Shown one piece after another: positions 7,527 through 20,061 of a stretch of 23,312 nucleotides of DNA. Origin of the DNA: Pelargonium nanum. Lineage: Eukaryota; Streptophyta; Magnoliopsida; Geraniales; Geraniaceae. The position numbers and the translations under genes are program-made. Every line of letters begins with the position of its first letter. Positions within the stretch are counted from its first letter, which is position 1. The stretch spans positions 1 through 23,312 of the forward strand of contig JAYMTF010001457.1 of assembly GCA_036897485.1 (NCBI GenBank), in the 5' to 3' direction. The notes beneath the pieces are model-generated. The model saw only the letters and a list, made by a program, of their open reading frames with translations, had not been told where the DNA came from and made no database searches.

Positions 7527-10500
7527 TCACATTATATTTGGCAGAGCCTGGGGACGAGGTTTTGCCCTTATGAGTGTTTCATCACTGTGCCTAATCCATT
7601 CTGAGAGTCTCCATGGCTTCTGCCATTTCCATTTGAATTGTACAAGCCACTGGTGATGGCTCCTTTTCCATCTCCATAGCTTCCCAGATTGTCCGAGGGC
7701 TGCCAGCTTTTTCATTGACAACTGCCCAGCCGGTACCATCTGCATTATTAACAAATCCACTTTCTTAGCCAAGCAGGAAAACAATTTATACCTTGTGGTC
7801 AAGGGGTAAGTAAATTAACCTTTCGTGTAGAGTCTATAAATGCTGCAGACTCTCTGACTGAGCAATTAGCAATGCCTGGAGTATATTTGAGCTGCTTCTG
7901 TGCAGGCACAGCCAATGGAGACAGGGGACTACTCATGTCATCAGAAAAGTGTTTTAACGAATTATGTGAATTACCCTGTTCATGGAAAGCGTGATACATC
8001 AAAAGTCATCAACAATAGCAAAAATAATGTTAGAGGACATACTAAACCCACAATAGTTTACCTGTGAAAAAACCACTAACATATGTAGTTGGACCATTGT
8101 CCGAAATCACCCATATAGTTGGGAATCCACTTTTATGAAGTGTACTTTGGGGAATATGCTTAGTTTTCAAAAAAAAAAAAAAAAAAAATCAGAGGACTTG
8201 TATGTGGTACTTCGGTAAAAAAAAAAATTAGTGGGATCTCTTTAGGTCTCTTTTTGATGTAGTTTATATTGAGAAAATATCCAATGGGTGGTAGTTCCTT
8301 CAGGTTCTCTTCCCCATTTGGATTTCAGTTTCGTGATTGGGCACTAACATTTAAAAAAATTGCTACATTTACATTTATTTAATTCAGTACTGAAAGTGGG
8401 GATTTATAGCTCTAAAGATTGTTTGTGAAATCACTTCACCCAACTTCATTTGTACTTGGTGCACTATGCTGTTAAACTAAAACTCAATCCAAAAATTCCA
8501 AAAGTTTTTTTTTGAAACCAAGTAGCTTTACTGTCTATTTCAGCTGTATGTTCTACATAAGGCCTAAAGACACTGTATCATGTATGATGCATGAGGGCAA
8601 AAGAATGAAAACATTCCCAACAAAATTACACCTACCGAAGCTGATGTGGCCAATGCAATTGCAACAGCTTGCTCTCTCAATTTCAGCTCTTTCTCAACTT
8701 CCTTTCTCCGTATCTCACTCTGCCTCAATAAGCCTACAAGTTCTTTAAGTTGCTCTTTCATTTCCTTGATTTCCATTCCTTTTTCCCAAAGCTGGCACCT
8801 ATAGACAACACAACAGACAAACTAAAATTTTGAATTTTGATTATGCAAAACTTATTTGTTTGAGCATAATAACAACACTTCCAGCAATAACTTTTTATTT
8901 TATGGAATAGGTAACTTAAATGATACTTGAAGTATATATTAAGTTGACCAGACTCGGCATAGTATAGTATAGATACTTGCACTTCATGCATGAGGAAGAG
9001 AGGCGTAGCAAGCTTTTCAATTTCTTCTTAATTTTTCTTAGGTTAATCTGAAATATAGTGAGATGCTGTTGGAGTAAAGTTGACATGAGAGGCTATTCCT
9101 CTCCATTCCAGTCTTCCAGACTGAGTTCTAGTGCTGCCCAACGTTCATACTTGGGGGATTCCTTAGTTTTTATGGCTTTGCTAAAATGGTTCAGGTAGTT
9201 TAGATCATACAAAAGTTAAGGGGCCCAAGAGCTGAATGAATGGATTACTTGTGATCTTTTATCTCACTTTCAGCATTTCCTTCAACTTTTCCAAGAGCAA
9301 AATAGATTCCAAAGTTATGAACTATTTTCACATTAATTTTGGGCAAGGTTGGATATATAGATCCACATGCATGCTCCATTTACGAAAGTACAAGTCAATC
9401 AAATAAAGCCTAGAACAGTAACACCACAGAGAACAAATATTGATAGGTCAAAGAAAGTACCTAGCATCTGCAAATGAATTGAACATGTATTGAAGCAAGT
9501 TCTTTGCATCTCCCATTGAACGCAACTGATTCCAACGTCCACGATTAGTAAAGGCACGCTCTCGTTCTTCTGCCTCTGAAAGTTGTGAAGCCATTGCTAC
9601 GAGAGAATTCGACGTTATGCTTAGCATGCTCTCAAGTGAAGAAATCCTGGCTATTCTTGCATTTGGTGACATAGAGGATGCTCTGGACAAGCAAAGACAA
9701 GGAGTAGAATCCATGAAATGAGGGAGAAATCTGGTGAACATTTGATCTATCGGCATAATGCTAGTTTATCGCACCTGTATTTAAGAAGGAAAAGCAAAAA
9801 GGCGAGTACAAAACTATTTTGAGAGAAGTTATACCTGGCAAAGCCATTCTTTCCTCTTGGAGGACTAAGCCCCTTTGAAGCAAACTCATCCACTTGCTTC
9901 AGCAAGGCTAGTTCTTCCGCCAATGCCGCTCGCCTGAGGATAGTTGAATTTTTAATGGAAAACTAGCACACTAGTTAACAATGAAGTTAATTTACTAAAA
10001 TACAAGTTAAATACATACACTTGACTTTGCTTCTCATATTCAAAGCGAACTTCATGCACATTCACCATAACCTCCAGCTCATGGTCAAGCCAACGCTGTA
10101 AGGATTTCTCATTGCTCTGGAGCAGTAGGTTAAGTTAAAAAGGCATTTACAAATTATTAAGAAAAAAGTCAAATAAAGAGAAATAGAACATTACCTGCCC
10201 ATTTGTTCCATTTCCATTGGTGGTACCTGCAAGATAAAAGACTATTAATAATCTCATGTGAACAAAGGCCCAGGGTCTGGTTACCTATTGACTGCCTAGA
10301 CTGGCAACGAAGGATGCTGATTCTGTGATGTCTTGTATCAGAGGATGAGCTATATATTTATAAAAATAAATAAGGGGGTTCCAAAAACAATACCCTCGAA
10401 CACTACATAAACTCGTGCAGAAGAACATGTACTTCATTCTCCCCTTTATTGGAGGAACTATACATTTACTTCTTACCTGGGCTATCACGAGCTGAGGATT

Positions 10501-13500
10501 TGCGAGCTTCTAGCAATTCTTTTAGCCTCTTGGTAGCCATTGCAGCCTCTTCTGTCTTTCTCTGAAGAACCTGAATGAAAGAAGGTTCTTCTAGTGAACA
10601 TCTGATATTATTTCTGCCACATAGATATAAATAGCGTGACAAAGAAGGAATTCGAACCATTTTCTGGCGTTGATTTAAAGCTTGCAGCTTATGCCTTTCG
10701 TACTCATTTTTCCTCCCCTCCTTTCGCAACTGTTTCTCAAATGTTTAGTCAAGGAAGTCTATAGAAATGAGTATAAATAATTGCTAGAAATGAGTATAAA
10801 TCAGCTAATCCATTTGAAGTCTATAGAAATGAGAACAAAGCTTGCTTATTCTGAACCCATATCTTCAGAAGGCAGGTGAATTTGTAATGTGTATAACAAA
10901 TTAGTAGTGGCAGCAAAATCATATAGGAAAAAGCTGTTTTGGTTTGATTGGTGAAAGGATAAATTTGTATACAAACAATGCGTGTTTATTAGAATCCAAA
11001 ATGCTAATACAGCAACCAGACTTCTTTAAGTAACTCGTGCTTCTTACTATGTGACATCATGAGACAATTATAATTCTATTTTATATTAAAAGGAAAAAAA
11101 CAGTCATGGCTTCCATAGACAGCTTAGGAGTATTTGAATAACATATCTCATTTAGATATTTGAAAGTACCTGCAACAGTTCCTTCTCTCGAGAGGCCTTC
11201 CACTGTCGAAATTGTTCTGCCTCTTGTTTTATCCTTTGTTGCAATTGAACCTAAAAGTTAGAGTAAAGTAAGCACAACATGGTAAAAAACTAAAATGAAT
11301 TACAGATTTTAGAGTAACAGTTGAGGATTCAACCTTTTGTGACTTGATGTATTGAATTTCATCTTGCAATCGCTTAGCTGCTTCATCACTTTTTTGTTTT
11401 TGTTTTAAAAGCTGAACCTGATTTTCTTGTTTCTTTTTGAGATCCAGAATCTAGTGTACAAAAATGGTATAAAGATGTTTCAATCTGGGCAAACCCAAAA
11501 GGAGTCCTTTTCTTCAATCCACAAAGAAACAGAATATTCAGAAAGGAGAAAAAAAACACCTGTGCCTCAAGTGCCTTTAACTTTTGGGTATGAACATCTT
11601 GCATTTTCTGTGTATGCCCATCAGAACTAGCAGCCAGGCTTTCTACTTCGGTCAACAGATGGTCCCTTTCTTGCTGCAGAACGAAATAGTGAGTACTTTA
11701 ACATCATTTTTATCAAAGAACAAAACAAGTGTTCATGAACGTCTCTGTCACCTGAACAACTTTCTTCTCATCTTCCAGTTCCATGATTTTCTTGCCAAAG
11801 TGTTGCTTGAGTGCCACAGTGTCCAACCCTCCAAAAAGTTTCATCTCCGACTGCACAGACCAAATATGTGACGACATAACAAATACAATATCACACTATA
11901 TGGATTTATTTTCAAACCTTTGAAAGTTCAGACAACCAAGATTTCTAATCATTATGCTATGAATAAAGGTTATAGAATGTAATATGAAAAACCGAAGCAA
12001 TGGAGACATCTTACCATCATCCTAAAGCAATTTGGACAAATTCCACAATAGAGGAATATTATATAGCAAATTTAGTAGAAAGATAACAATAACTAAAGAT
12101 TATATGCAGGAAGTATAATTTTTGAATAACATCAGATTTCAGGATTAAAATAACTTTATACTTCCATTTTATAATCACTTAATGCAACTTCTCTTATGAT
12201 CTCTTTTAAAAGTTTCCAATAAACATAAGTACTGAACAACATGTGCAAAGATATAGGCAAACAGAAAAATAGAAGAAAAAAAATTAACCTCTTTCTGCTC
12301 CAGACGTTTATTCAACTCATTCAACTCTTTGTCCATTGAGTTTTGTAGAAGAGTATGCTCCCACTCTTTTGCTACTTCATCCATTTCCCTGGCATCACCT
12401 GCTATATTTTGAAATTTTAACCTAAATACAATGTATGTATAAAGCAAACCTGAAATTGAAAAAATGGAAAACAGAAACTACAGATAACAGAGTAGTAAGA
12501 TGAGTCAAAGTTTTAACCAAATCCCTAACCAGAGAAAATTCATACCAGCTATGGCATCATCCATTTGATAATCAGGTGACTCTATACTATGTATGCCCCT
12601 TTTAAGTCCATCACTTTTCACAGAACATGTATCCTGAAAGAATAAGAAAGAGATTCACGAATCTAGTCAATCTAGCTCTTATGATAATAAGATTAAGAAA
12701 CAAGAACGAGATGAAAATTATATATGTAATAGAAGATCCAGAACTCCTATCTCACAGACATGACAGAGACTAAACATAGAAGTATGAAAGAAAAGAGAAG
12801 CATCCATGACATACTTGATCATCTGCTTCACATAATGGTACGACAGCACATCTGCTGCGATACTCGTGAAGTTCTCGACAAAGATCCTCGTTAGCAGCTT
12901 CAAGCCAAGTAATCCTTTCCTTAAGAACCTAAACAAAACAAAAAAAATATACACTCGATAAGTCATGTATTTTAAGGACTAAATGAGCTAATCAGAGAAA
13001 TTCAATCCTGCAGAGATGATATATCTTAAATTACTTATGAAGCTAATTTATATCCAAAAAAAATAAAAGAAAGAATTATTATGTTTATCGTAGCACTCGA
13101 TAGAAAATCAGATGCATAAAAGTACAATTCAAGTACCTGTACTTCATCTGATGAAGATCCTCCTCCACGTGCACAAAGCTCTGCCTGCAAATATTCTAGT
13201 TGTTGGCGCATCTTCAGCATCTCACTGGACATGGGATCTCTGTTAACCTATTCAACAATATGTAGAAGGATTACATGCATATAAATTCATACAAGCAATG
13301 GATCTTGTCCTCTAGATGAGGAAACCGTAAACAAAATAAAACATTTACAGTTAGAGAAAAGAAAACTTACAACAGGCTTATTTTGGATATTACGGGCACG
13401 ATTTGCATACTTTAAAGTATTAAGGGTTTCCTCAGCATTGATATCAGCTGGACTAATGCAGGCTGAAAACGAAGGAAATTCTGATGAGCAACGTTTAAGA

Positions 13501-16500
13501 TGAAAAATTGAATACCACTCCAACTACAGATCAGGGTACGTGAACAACTCACAGAGATGGCTGTAAGCCAATAAGAACAGAAAGAAGGGGAATATGACAT
13601 AAACTAGAATCATATAATATGTCAAATAGAAGTTGTTCCAATCACAGAGGATCCAGGAGCCAAGTATGAGTTACTAGAAACCAGTTAACTGCGTAAAACC
13701 TTGTTCAAGAAGCTTCAGTCTATTTTATTTTCCTTCTTTTTTCTTCTTGGAATTTAGAGGTTGTTATAGAATTCTCTATCAACTGAAAGATGGTGTGTTT
13801 CAATAAGAACATGAACCATGTCAAAAAAAAAAAAAAATACAAGGGGACAAAAAGGAATGATGCATATAATTGGCTGTGATAAAATAGGTATTATATAAAT
13901 TAATTTTGAAGGTACAAAAAATTCAGAGTAGTCAAATTAAAATCCTACACCATTCTGCTTGCTAGTTTATCTTTGCTTAACGAGGATCTTTCATTACTAT
14001 GAAAATCACACTGCACCGTTTAGAGTAGGAATATGATCTTCTTCATGATCTGTTTCTCAAGTTTCATAACTTTGACCGGCTTGGCTGCTTATGGCAAGTC
14101 CGGTATCATGTACATCACACAAACCCACCCACACACGTGACATTTGTTTCCCAACTATCCAAATGTGCCACATTATAAAGCTATGCAAATTTGAAAACTT
14201 TGTCAAGTTTGTACATCACAAAGGTTCAAATTAAGAGGAAAAGAAAAATGATTGCCATTAGAAATATAGCTAAGTGATGATGAAAAACTATCAAGACTCA
14301 CCAATCATAACAGTTCTGCTGTTTCCACCAAGTGAATCCTGGCAAGTTGTCAACATAAAACTCAGTCTAAGCAAATATACCAAAAAAGAAAGAAAATATA
14401 TATATATATGTGTGTGTGGAGAGAGAGAGACATTAGAACATGATATATATATATAAATTTATAACATAATATGTATGAAGCAGAAGAAAATGAATTACTC
14501 ATTAGAACATTCTGAGCTGGAAAGACTGATATCTAAGTTCAGCACAATACAAACCTGCAAAAGTCGAGTAAGTTTACTGTCTCGATAAGGAACATGAAGA
14601 CCTTCTTTGCGCTTTTTCTCATCACCAAGAGCACTGATAACATTACCAAGTGCCAGAAGTCCCTTATTAATGTGAACTCCTGTTTAAAAGAGAAAGAGCA
14701 CATGTGATTATGCTTTGAAGACAGATCTTCACTAGCAATAAGAGATGAACAGTGCGACCTACCTTCTTTGAAACGTAGACCATCTGAACCTGTTCTTTTT
14801 GCTCTCTCTGATCCAGCAAGATCCACTAAATGCAACTTAGCACATAGATATTCTTCATTCATGCTCTCACTAGGATTGCTGTCTCCAGGAAGAACTGGAT
14901 TGAGTTTGCGCATTTGCTCTAATGTGATAGTGAAGATAGCATGTGAACGGCTAAGTAAGCAGAAGATGGAAATGTCATTAAATCCAGCAGTAAGTAATGC
15001 AGATTTGGCAGTACAAATTCATGTAAACCCAATGTTTTCAAACATGACCAGGAACATGGAATTATCAGAATTAGTTATAGACAGTTTAATGTATACTAAA
15101 GTCTTCATGAAAGCTTGTTGGAGCTGAGTATTATGAATTTGGTTTTCGTAGCAGGAAAAAAACTATTGTAAATGTTTCTAATAAATAATAGCTAAAATGT
15201 AAAATTAATATATTATTTACATCACCAAAACCTAGCTAGATGACAGTAGACATGTATGGGTAAACACAAAAAGATAACTGGTTTATTTAAAAAATAAGTA
15301 AATCCATATAAAAATCTTATCTAAAATTTAGTTTCACATATGCCATCTAAAAATCTTAAGATACTCACAATTTTTTTTCCAAACAGCATTGTATAGCTGG
15401 TTAGGTGATAACACACTGCAAAGTTCATCAAAGATAGCACAATTTTCTCATATGTAATTTAAGTTATAAGTGACTAAAGTATTTCAAGTTTTCTGTGCTA
15501 TAGAACAAAACATGATTCCTGCTCACAATGTTCTTAGTATAACCGTAATAGACCTTTTATTTCTTGGTAAGATTAAACATTTATCTTCTTCGAAGGAACC
15601 TTAGTTCATGTCCTAGAGCATAATTGTACGCTTGCTACAGAAGGTTTGAGGAAATAATATCATTCAATTTAATTCGGTAGGGATTTTATTTCTCAGTCAA
15701 ATGAAATTGCAATTTTCTGTCCTTATACCAGGTTTGATGAATGAAATTTGGGGGAAAAACAATTATGTCAGTTCTAAAATGAAAAAGTTCAAATGTGTTT
15801 ATTGAAACAAAGTGAAGATGTAGAACTCACCTTGATTGATTGTTCATGTTTGTACTACCGGTTGCTCTGCTCAATGATCCTTGTTCTAGACAAGCGGCCA
15901 TTTCTTTTAGACTACTAACACTAACTTCAGTAGACCCAGCTAAAGTAATTACACCATTTGACGTTTCACGGATTTGTATTGGTGGTTTCCCAGGGACAGT
16001 TACTTTCCCTGGCTGTCCATTTGCAGTTTCTGATTTGTTCAAGGAAGTAGAATCCAACAAGTCATGTACTTCTTCTTTCAAAATCTTAAAAATGAAAAGG
16101 TTTTAGTTAGACAGATATGGATCACGAGATAACTTCTAAGTTATACACATAATCATATTTTAAAATAAGTAATTGCAAATGGATTACAAAATTGGTCCCG
16201 GCCATAGTATGCATTCAACGATAGGCCATTGTAAATTGAGTGTGATTACAAATCATATTGAGATTGAATATGAGTACTAATCAAAGTATACGGTTCATAA
16301 AAAAAATCTGGACATAAAAAAGCAAAAGATAAGATAAATGCCTTGACATCATTCTAATCAAGAAAACTACATTAAGTACAGTCAAACGAGAAAAAGCATA
16401 TAAACCTACTCTCAATAATGTGAAATAGCTGAAATTGTTAACTTCAGAACATAACTAGTCAACTAACTTTTCAGGAACCTTGCTATTATGACATGAACCC

Positions 16501-17790
16501 TATCCTAGATATAATAAAGTTTGGTTTATTAATTCCAACAAACCAGATACAAGTTGCACAAATAGTACTTATATAAAGCACAATTCATTAAGATAGAATT
16601 GCAGGGACAAACTAACAGAATTACCACATAACATGAGTTATGGCATATCTACAAAATTAACATAACATACATGACAAGAAACGCTACAACCAACCTCAAT
16701 GAAGGAAACATGCATTTGAAATTCAGTTTGATGCTTTAAAGTTTCAGTCTTGCTGAACAAAGCTTTCATAACTAGAGGAACTATTCCCGTTTGGCAACCA
16801 TCTTTGAAGCCAGTGCCCATGGTATATGTTTTACCTGAACCTGTCTGCAGTATATTGAAACACTGAGAATAAGAATACGGACATGCCTAAATAACTTTTG
16901 TTACTTGAGAGGGTAAAGAACACTTTACCTGACCATAAGCAAGAACCGTGGCATTATATCCTTGAAACAAGCCATCAACAAGTGGGGCAATACATTCTTC
17001 AAACATGGCTGAAGAAGGGGATCCAGTGCTTCCATAGACATGATCAAAAGTAAAAGAATGCAAGCCAATTTGTACCTGCACCACAATCACCACCAGTGTG
17101 AATTACAAAAAGAAATCAAACACAAACATTTGGCAAAGGGAAGAAAGATCAATTTTCCCTGTAAACTATCAGTCTGTGCCTAAACTAAAAATTAGCCCAG
17201 GAATACAACAATGCAAAACTAGTACAAATTCAGAAATTTATAGAAGATGCTGTGAAGTGACCAAATCTAGTTGACACCAAAATTCTAAAGGAGTTCCTAA
17301 CTTGGTTTATTTACAAAGCAAGGAATTTAGTGTAACTAAATATACTGAAATAAAATAAATTACTTAAGAAGAGCAAGGAATTCATTTTTCAAGCAAGATA
17401 ATTAAATGCCCTGTAATTTATAAAGTCCAAATTATAAAAGGAAGTGCAGTGAAATCAAGTGAAAATCATATCTAATTCATAATTCTCCCTCTCCATAATC
17501 AACCACCTAAAATCCAACTTAATTCTGATCCAAATTTCAAGATTCAGACCATCACAAAGTAACCATAAGATCCAGATCTCCATAGAATGAAGCAGTAGGC
17601 GAGCTCCGGCAGCCAAATACAGAAGCACGAAGCATGACATTGTTAGAGTGAACAGTACCTGAGGCTTCCCGGCGACAAGAGAGACACAATCCTTGCATCC
17701 CTGCGCCTTCTCATCGGCGATGAGCGGTCGGATATGCACGGCGACCTTGACACAACAATCCTCAGCGCCTACGCCCATGGCAGCTTCCAT
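7527..17790 (-). CDS. FRA1: Kinesin-4 FRA1 (KIN-4A), complete, 25 coding exons, 1035 aa
   Basis: Processive plus-end microtubule motor of the plant KIN-4A/FRAGILE FIBER 1 type, which moves along cortical microtubules and affects cellulose order and wall deposition. Exons: 17659-17790, 16929-17075, 16695-16844, 15831-16084, 14763-14950, 14555-14679, 14302-14338, 13371-13462, 13137-13247, 12815-12928, 12546-12633, 12289-12398, 11752-11850, 11560-11673, 11334-11450, 11170-11250, 10658-10729, 10477-10570, 10195-10226, 10019-10116, 9835-9933, 9461-9682, 8636-8798, 7820-7975, 7527-7739. All introns are GT-AG and all phases agree. Motor domain about 13-375: P-loop GQTGSGKT (92-99), switch I NNQSSRSH (224-231), switch II DLAGSE (271-276), [11 protein letters not shown] (322-332). 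Then coiled coil (about 380-700), conserved [17 protein letters not shown], a further helical region (about 840-905), and a Trp/Arg/Lys-rich tail (986-1015). The 1035-residue length equals that I recall for Arabidopsis FRA1. The start at 17790 is bounded by an in-frame TGA at 17818-17820. No defect seen. Confidence 0.97.
8169..8188. repeat. A20 homopolymer
   Basis: Twenty adenines on the + strand (a T20 tract in the FRA1 sense strand), inside the FRA1 intron 7976-8635. No SINE or LINE body is recognisable beside it. Confidence 0.8.
14397..14455. repeat. Compound microsatellite (TA)n(TG)n(GA)n ... (TA)n
   Basis: In the FRA1 intron between exons 6 and 7 (14339-14554), a TA tract passes into TG and GA dinucleotide tracts, with a second TA tract at 14443-14455. 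It is likely to vary in length between individuals. Confidence 0.85.
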
Positions 17791-18730
17791 TGGAAGCCAG
17801 TACTCGGTTGAAGATGGTCAATATAGATTCGTAGATAGAGAAACAGAGAAAAAGGGAAAAATGAGCGGAGAGAGATCAGATAGCTGGGAAAACCGTTCGC
17901 ATTGTCTAGAGAAATGGCGGAATCAGAATCTAGGACAAGGAAAGCGAAACAGCAGCAGCTAGAGAGAGAAACTGAGCTGTGCCTAAAAGAAGCTACCTGA
18001 ACTGAAGTGGTGAGAGATGGATTTCATTTTCTTCATTGATGCAAATTACAATGGAATTGAAGGAGGAGAAAGAGAAAAATACCAAACAGCACTACTGTGT
18101 ACTGAGAATAAATTAAATAAAAGTATACGCTACTATGTTTGAGCAGAGGGGTAGTTGGGGAATTATTTAGACAACAACCACTATCATTTTCTTTAGGCTT
18201 CACTAATCACTACCACCAGCTCAGGCGGTTGGCGCTGTAAAAACTTTGATGACACTCTTTCCCATTTTGCCCTTCCGATGTCCTCTGACAACGGCTCTCA
18301 CCTTCCCCTTTCAATGGCATTAAATTACTGTGTTGCCCCTCCGAGGATTTGTTTTTTCTTCGGTTTTATTATAATGAATATAGTATCTGTTCTGTTGTGT
18401 CGTGTTGTGTTGTGGGAGAGAGAAAAAGAGCAGTATTATAAGGCACGTGATGATGGGAATAGTGGAGAAGATTGCCCAGTTTTGGGCACCAGGACGTACT
18501 CTCATTATCACTACTTACTGCCTCTTCCTTTTTCTCCGCAGTTTTAGAATGTTGTTGCATTTGCATGTGAAATGAAATGTAATACGACAACTTACAAACC
18601 ATCCTTTCACTACAGGTTTTTGCTTTTTTTTTTTTAAGGTAATACCCTTACTTTTGGCAAAACAAGAAACAAACTAATATCTCTCATTTCAGTGTAGAGT
18701 TTTGAGTATTGGTTCCCTAGATACCACCAC
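17791..18730 (-). promoter_or_regulatory. 5'UTR and presumed promoter region of FRA1
   Basis: Sequence upstream of the FRA1 ATG. The first 200 bp are rich in GA/CT short runs, typical of plant 5' leaders. A CACGTG G-box core occurs at about 18444. I cannot fix a TATA box or start site. The open frames in 18278-18602 show no protein-family features and look fortuitous. Confidence 0.45.
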
Positions 18731-19150
18731 GAGCTTGTTGACACGGGTATCATATTGGATTCAACCATGGCTATCTACTGTGGTAGTCAAAGCGCGATTC
18801 AAATTACTCGGGACAATATTTTTCATGAGTAGACTAAATATATTAAGATTCATTGTCATATCACTCATATTCACTAGTGGTACGCTTTGTCTTGTGTTCA
18901 TCTCCTCCTTAGGCCACTTGGCAAGTATTTTCACTAAATTCTTTTTAATTGAAAAGTTCTCTCATCTTATCTCAAATCTCAATGTTGGTTGCACCCCAAT
19001 TGAGTTTGAAGGACGTTTGAATTTCTACTATGCAAATTAACCTTACATTGATGTACTCCTTGTATTTTGCTTTATATACATAGACATTGTATAGTTGTCT
19101 AATTAAGCAATATAATACAGAGAATGTATTTTCCACCTTATAGTTCAACA
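18731..19150 (+). mobile_element. Ty1/copia retrotransposon 3'-end relic (RNase H end plus LTR-like tail)
   Basis: From 18767 the frame reads MAIYCGSQSAIQI followed by IFHE, matching the end of copia RNase H (typically MAIYCDSQAAIQIA...FHERTKHIE), then a stop TAG at 18830-18832. In a second frame the match continues as GTLCLVFISS, LASIFTKFF and KFSHLISNLNVG, the usual copia pol C-terminus. Next comes a decayed polypurine-tract-like stretch (about 18999-19015). The LTR-like segment 19016-19150 ends TTCAACA and carries a short TATATACA-type stretch near its middle. Only the 3' end survives; no 5' LTR or target duplication is found. Frameshift and stops show that it is inactive. Confidence 0.78.
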
Positions 19151-19800
19151 TAAACATCATCCGCTGAGGTGAGGCTAAACTAGGCAACATAGTTGATAGC
19201 TTCTTCTAATATTCATATTCATCAACTTAAGTTTTCTATTTTAATTTGAGTGTATGTTAAGTTATTCATAAGATATCTTTGAAGGTTGTTTGCATGGATA
19301 TTAGTTCTTGTTGTTGTTGTGACATATAATATTACAATTTAAATTGAAAAGAAATATCGGTATAGGACATAAAGAAAAAAGAGAGAAGAAAATAAAAGTG
19401 GTACATGTGTAGTATTTTGGTTATTGTTGTGGGCATAAGAAAAAGAAATAGGTGGTGGGGATGTGGAAAGTGACGGGGCGGTGGTGGGAGGAAAGAGACC
19501 CACAAATTAGACAGAGCCAGCTGGAGTTGGAGCTGAAGCTGAGGCCTGGTCTCACTCTCACATGCCATTTCTTTTCCCTCAATCAATTAAAAATAATAAT
19601 CAATCTCCAGTGGACCCCCCATCCCCAACTCAGACTTGCTTGTGGTCCCTATTATATTCTCTTTCTTATACTAGCTCCTACTGCTCTACTAAATCACATT
19701 TTAATGTTTCACTTCTCAACATTTCATGAACTCTTAATATTATTATTAAGGAAATGTTTGTTTTATATGTCATTAGTGTATGTGTGATACATGTGCAAGC
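19151..19800. other. AT-rich intergenic DNA, no gene seen
   Basis: Open frames here lack any recognisable domain or plausible splice partner. Nothing beyond low-complexity tracts (a TTG run near 19307, a TAT run near 19737) is visible before the minisatellite. Confidence 0.5.
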
Positions 19801-20061
19801 GCGCCAATAATAACTTGTAATTAAACTAATTATACTTGTATGTGACATATATTAAATGTAAAAACGCGCACTAATAATAATTTGTAAGCACACTAATACA
19901 ATACAGTTTGTAAGTGGTTAATTAAAAAAACGTGCGTCGATAAATTTTTGTAACGACACCAGTAATGTTTGTAACTACATATTTTCATATTAAAATGCGG
20001 GCCAATAAGAATTTGTAACCAAATCAATTGTAGTTTGTAACTAATATCGATGCACATGTAC
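19801..20061. repeat. Four-copy 65-66 bp minisatellite
   Basis: Imperfect tandem units begin at 19801 (GCGC), 19866 (GCGC), 19932 (GTGC) and 19997 (GCGG), giving spacings of 65, 66 and 65 bp. Each unit starts with a G/C-rich tetramer and carries an AATAA-type stretch. It then has two TTGTA(A/T) words roughly 20-25 bp apart. The first three units end in an AT-rich run just before the next tetramer. Copies are clearly diverged, so the array is old. Confidence 0.85.

Noticed and set aside
8512..8748. + strand frame of 78 codons
   Set aside because: It overlaps FRA1 exon 23 in antisense and has no features of its own.
10020..10021. FRA1 exon 20 ending two bases earlier, at CAA|GTGTATG
   Set aside because: It breaks the phase with exon 21; ending at 10019 with donor GTATGT restores the valine codon and the conserved SQVRAAL reading.
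14768..15127. 119-codon + strand frame over FRA1 exon 5
   Set aside because: Antisense to a well-supported kinesin exon and running on into its intron; no domain.
15840..16106. 88-codon + strand frame over FRA1 exon 4
   Set aside because: Complement of the conserved motor-domain exon.
18278..18547. 89-codon + strand frame and overlapping - strand frames upstream of FRA1
   Set aside because: No recognisable family, low-complexity stretches and several mutually exclusive frames; more likely promoter DNA.
19452..19787. 111-codon + strand frame
   Set aside because: AT-rich intergenic sequence with no domain, no splice partner and an overlapping frame on the other strand.
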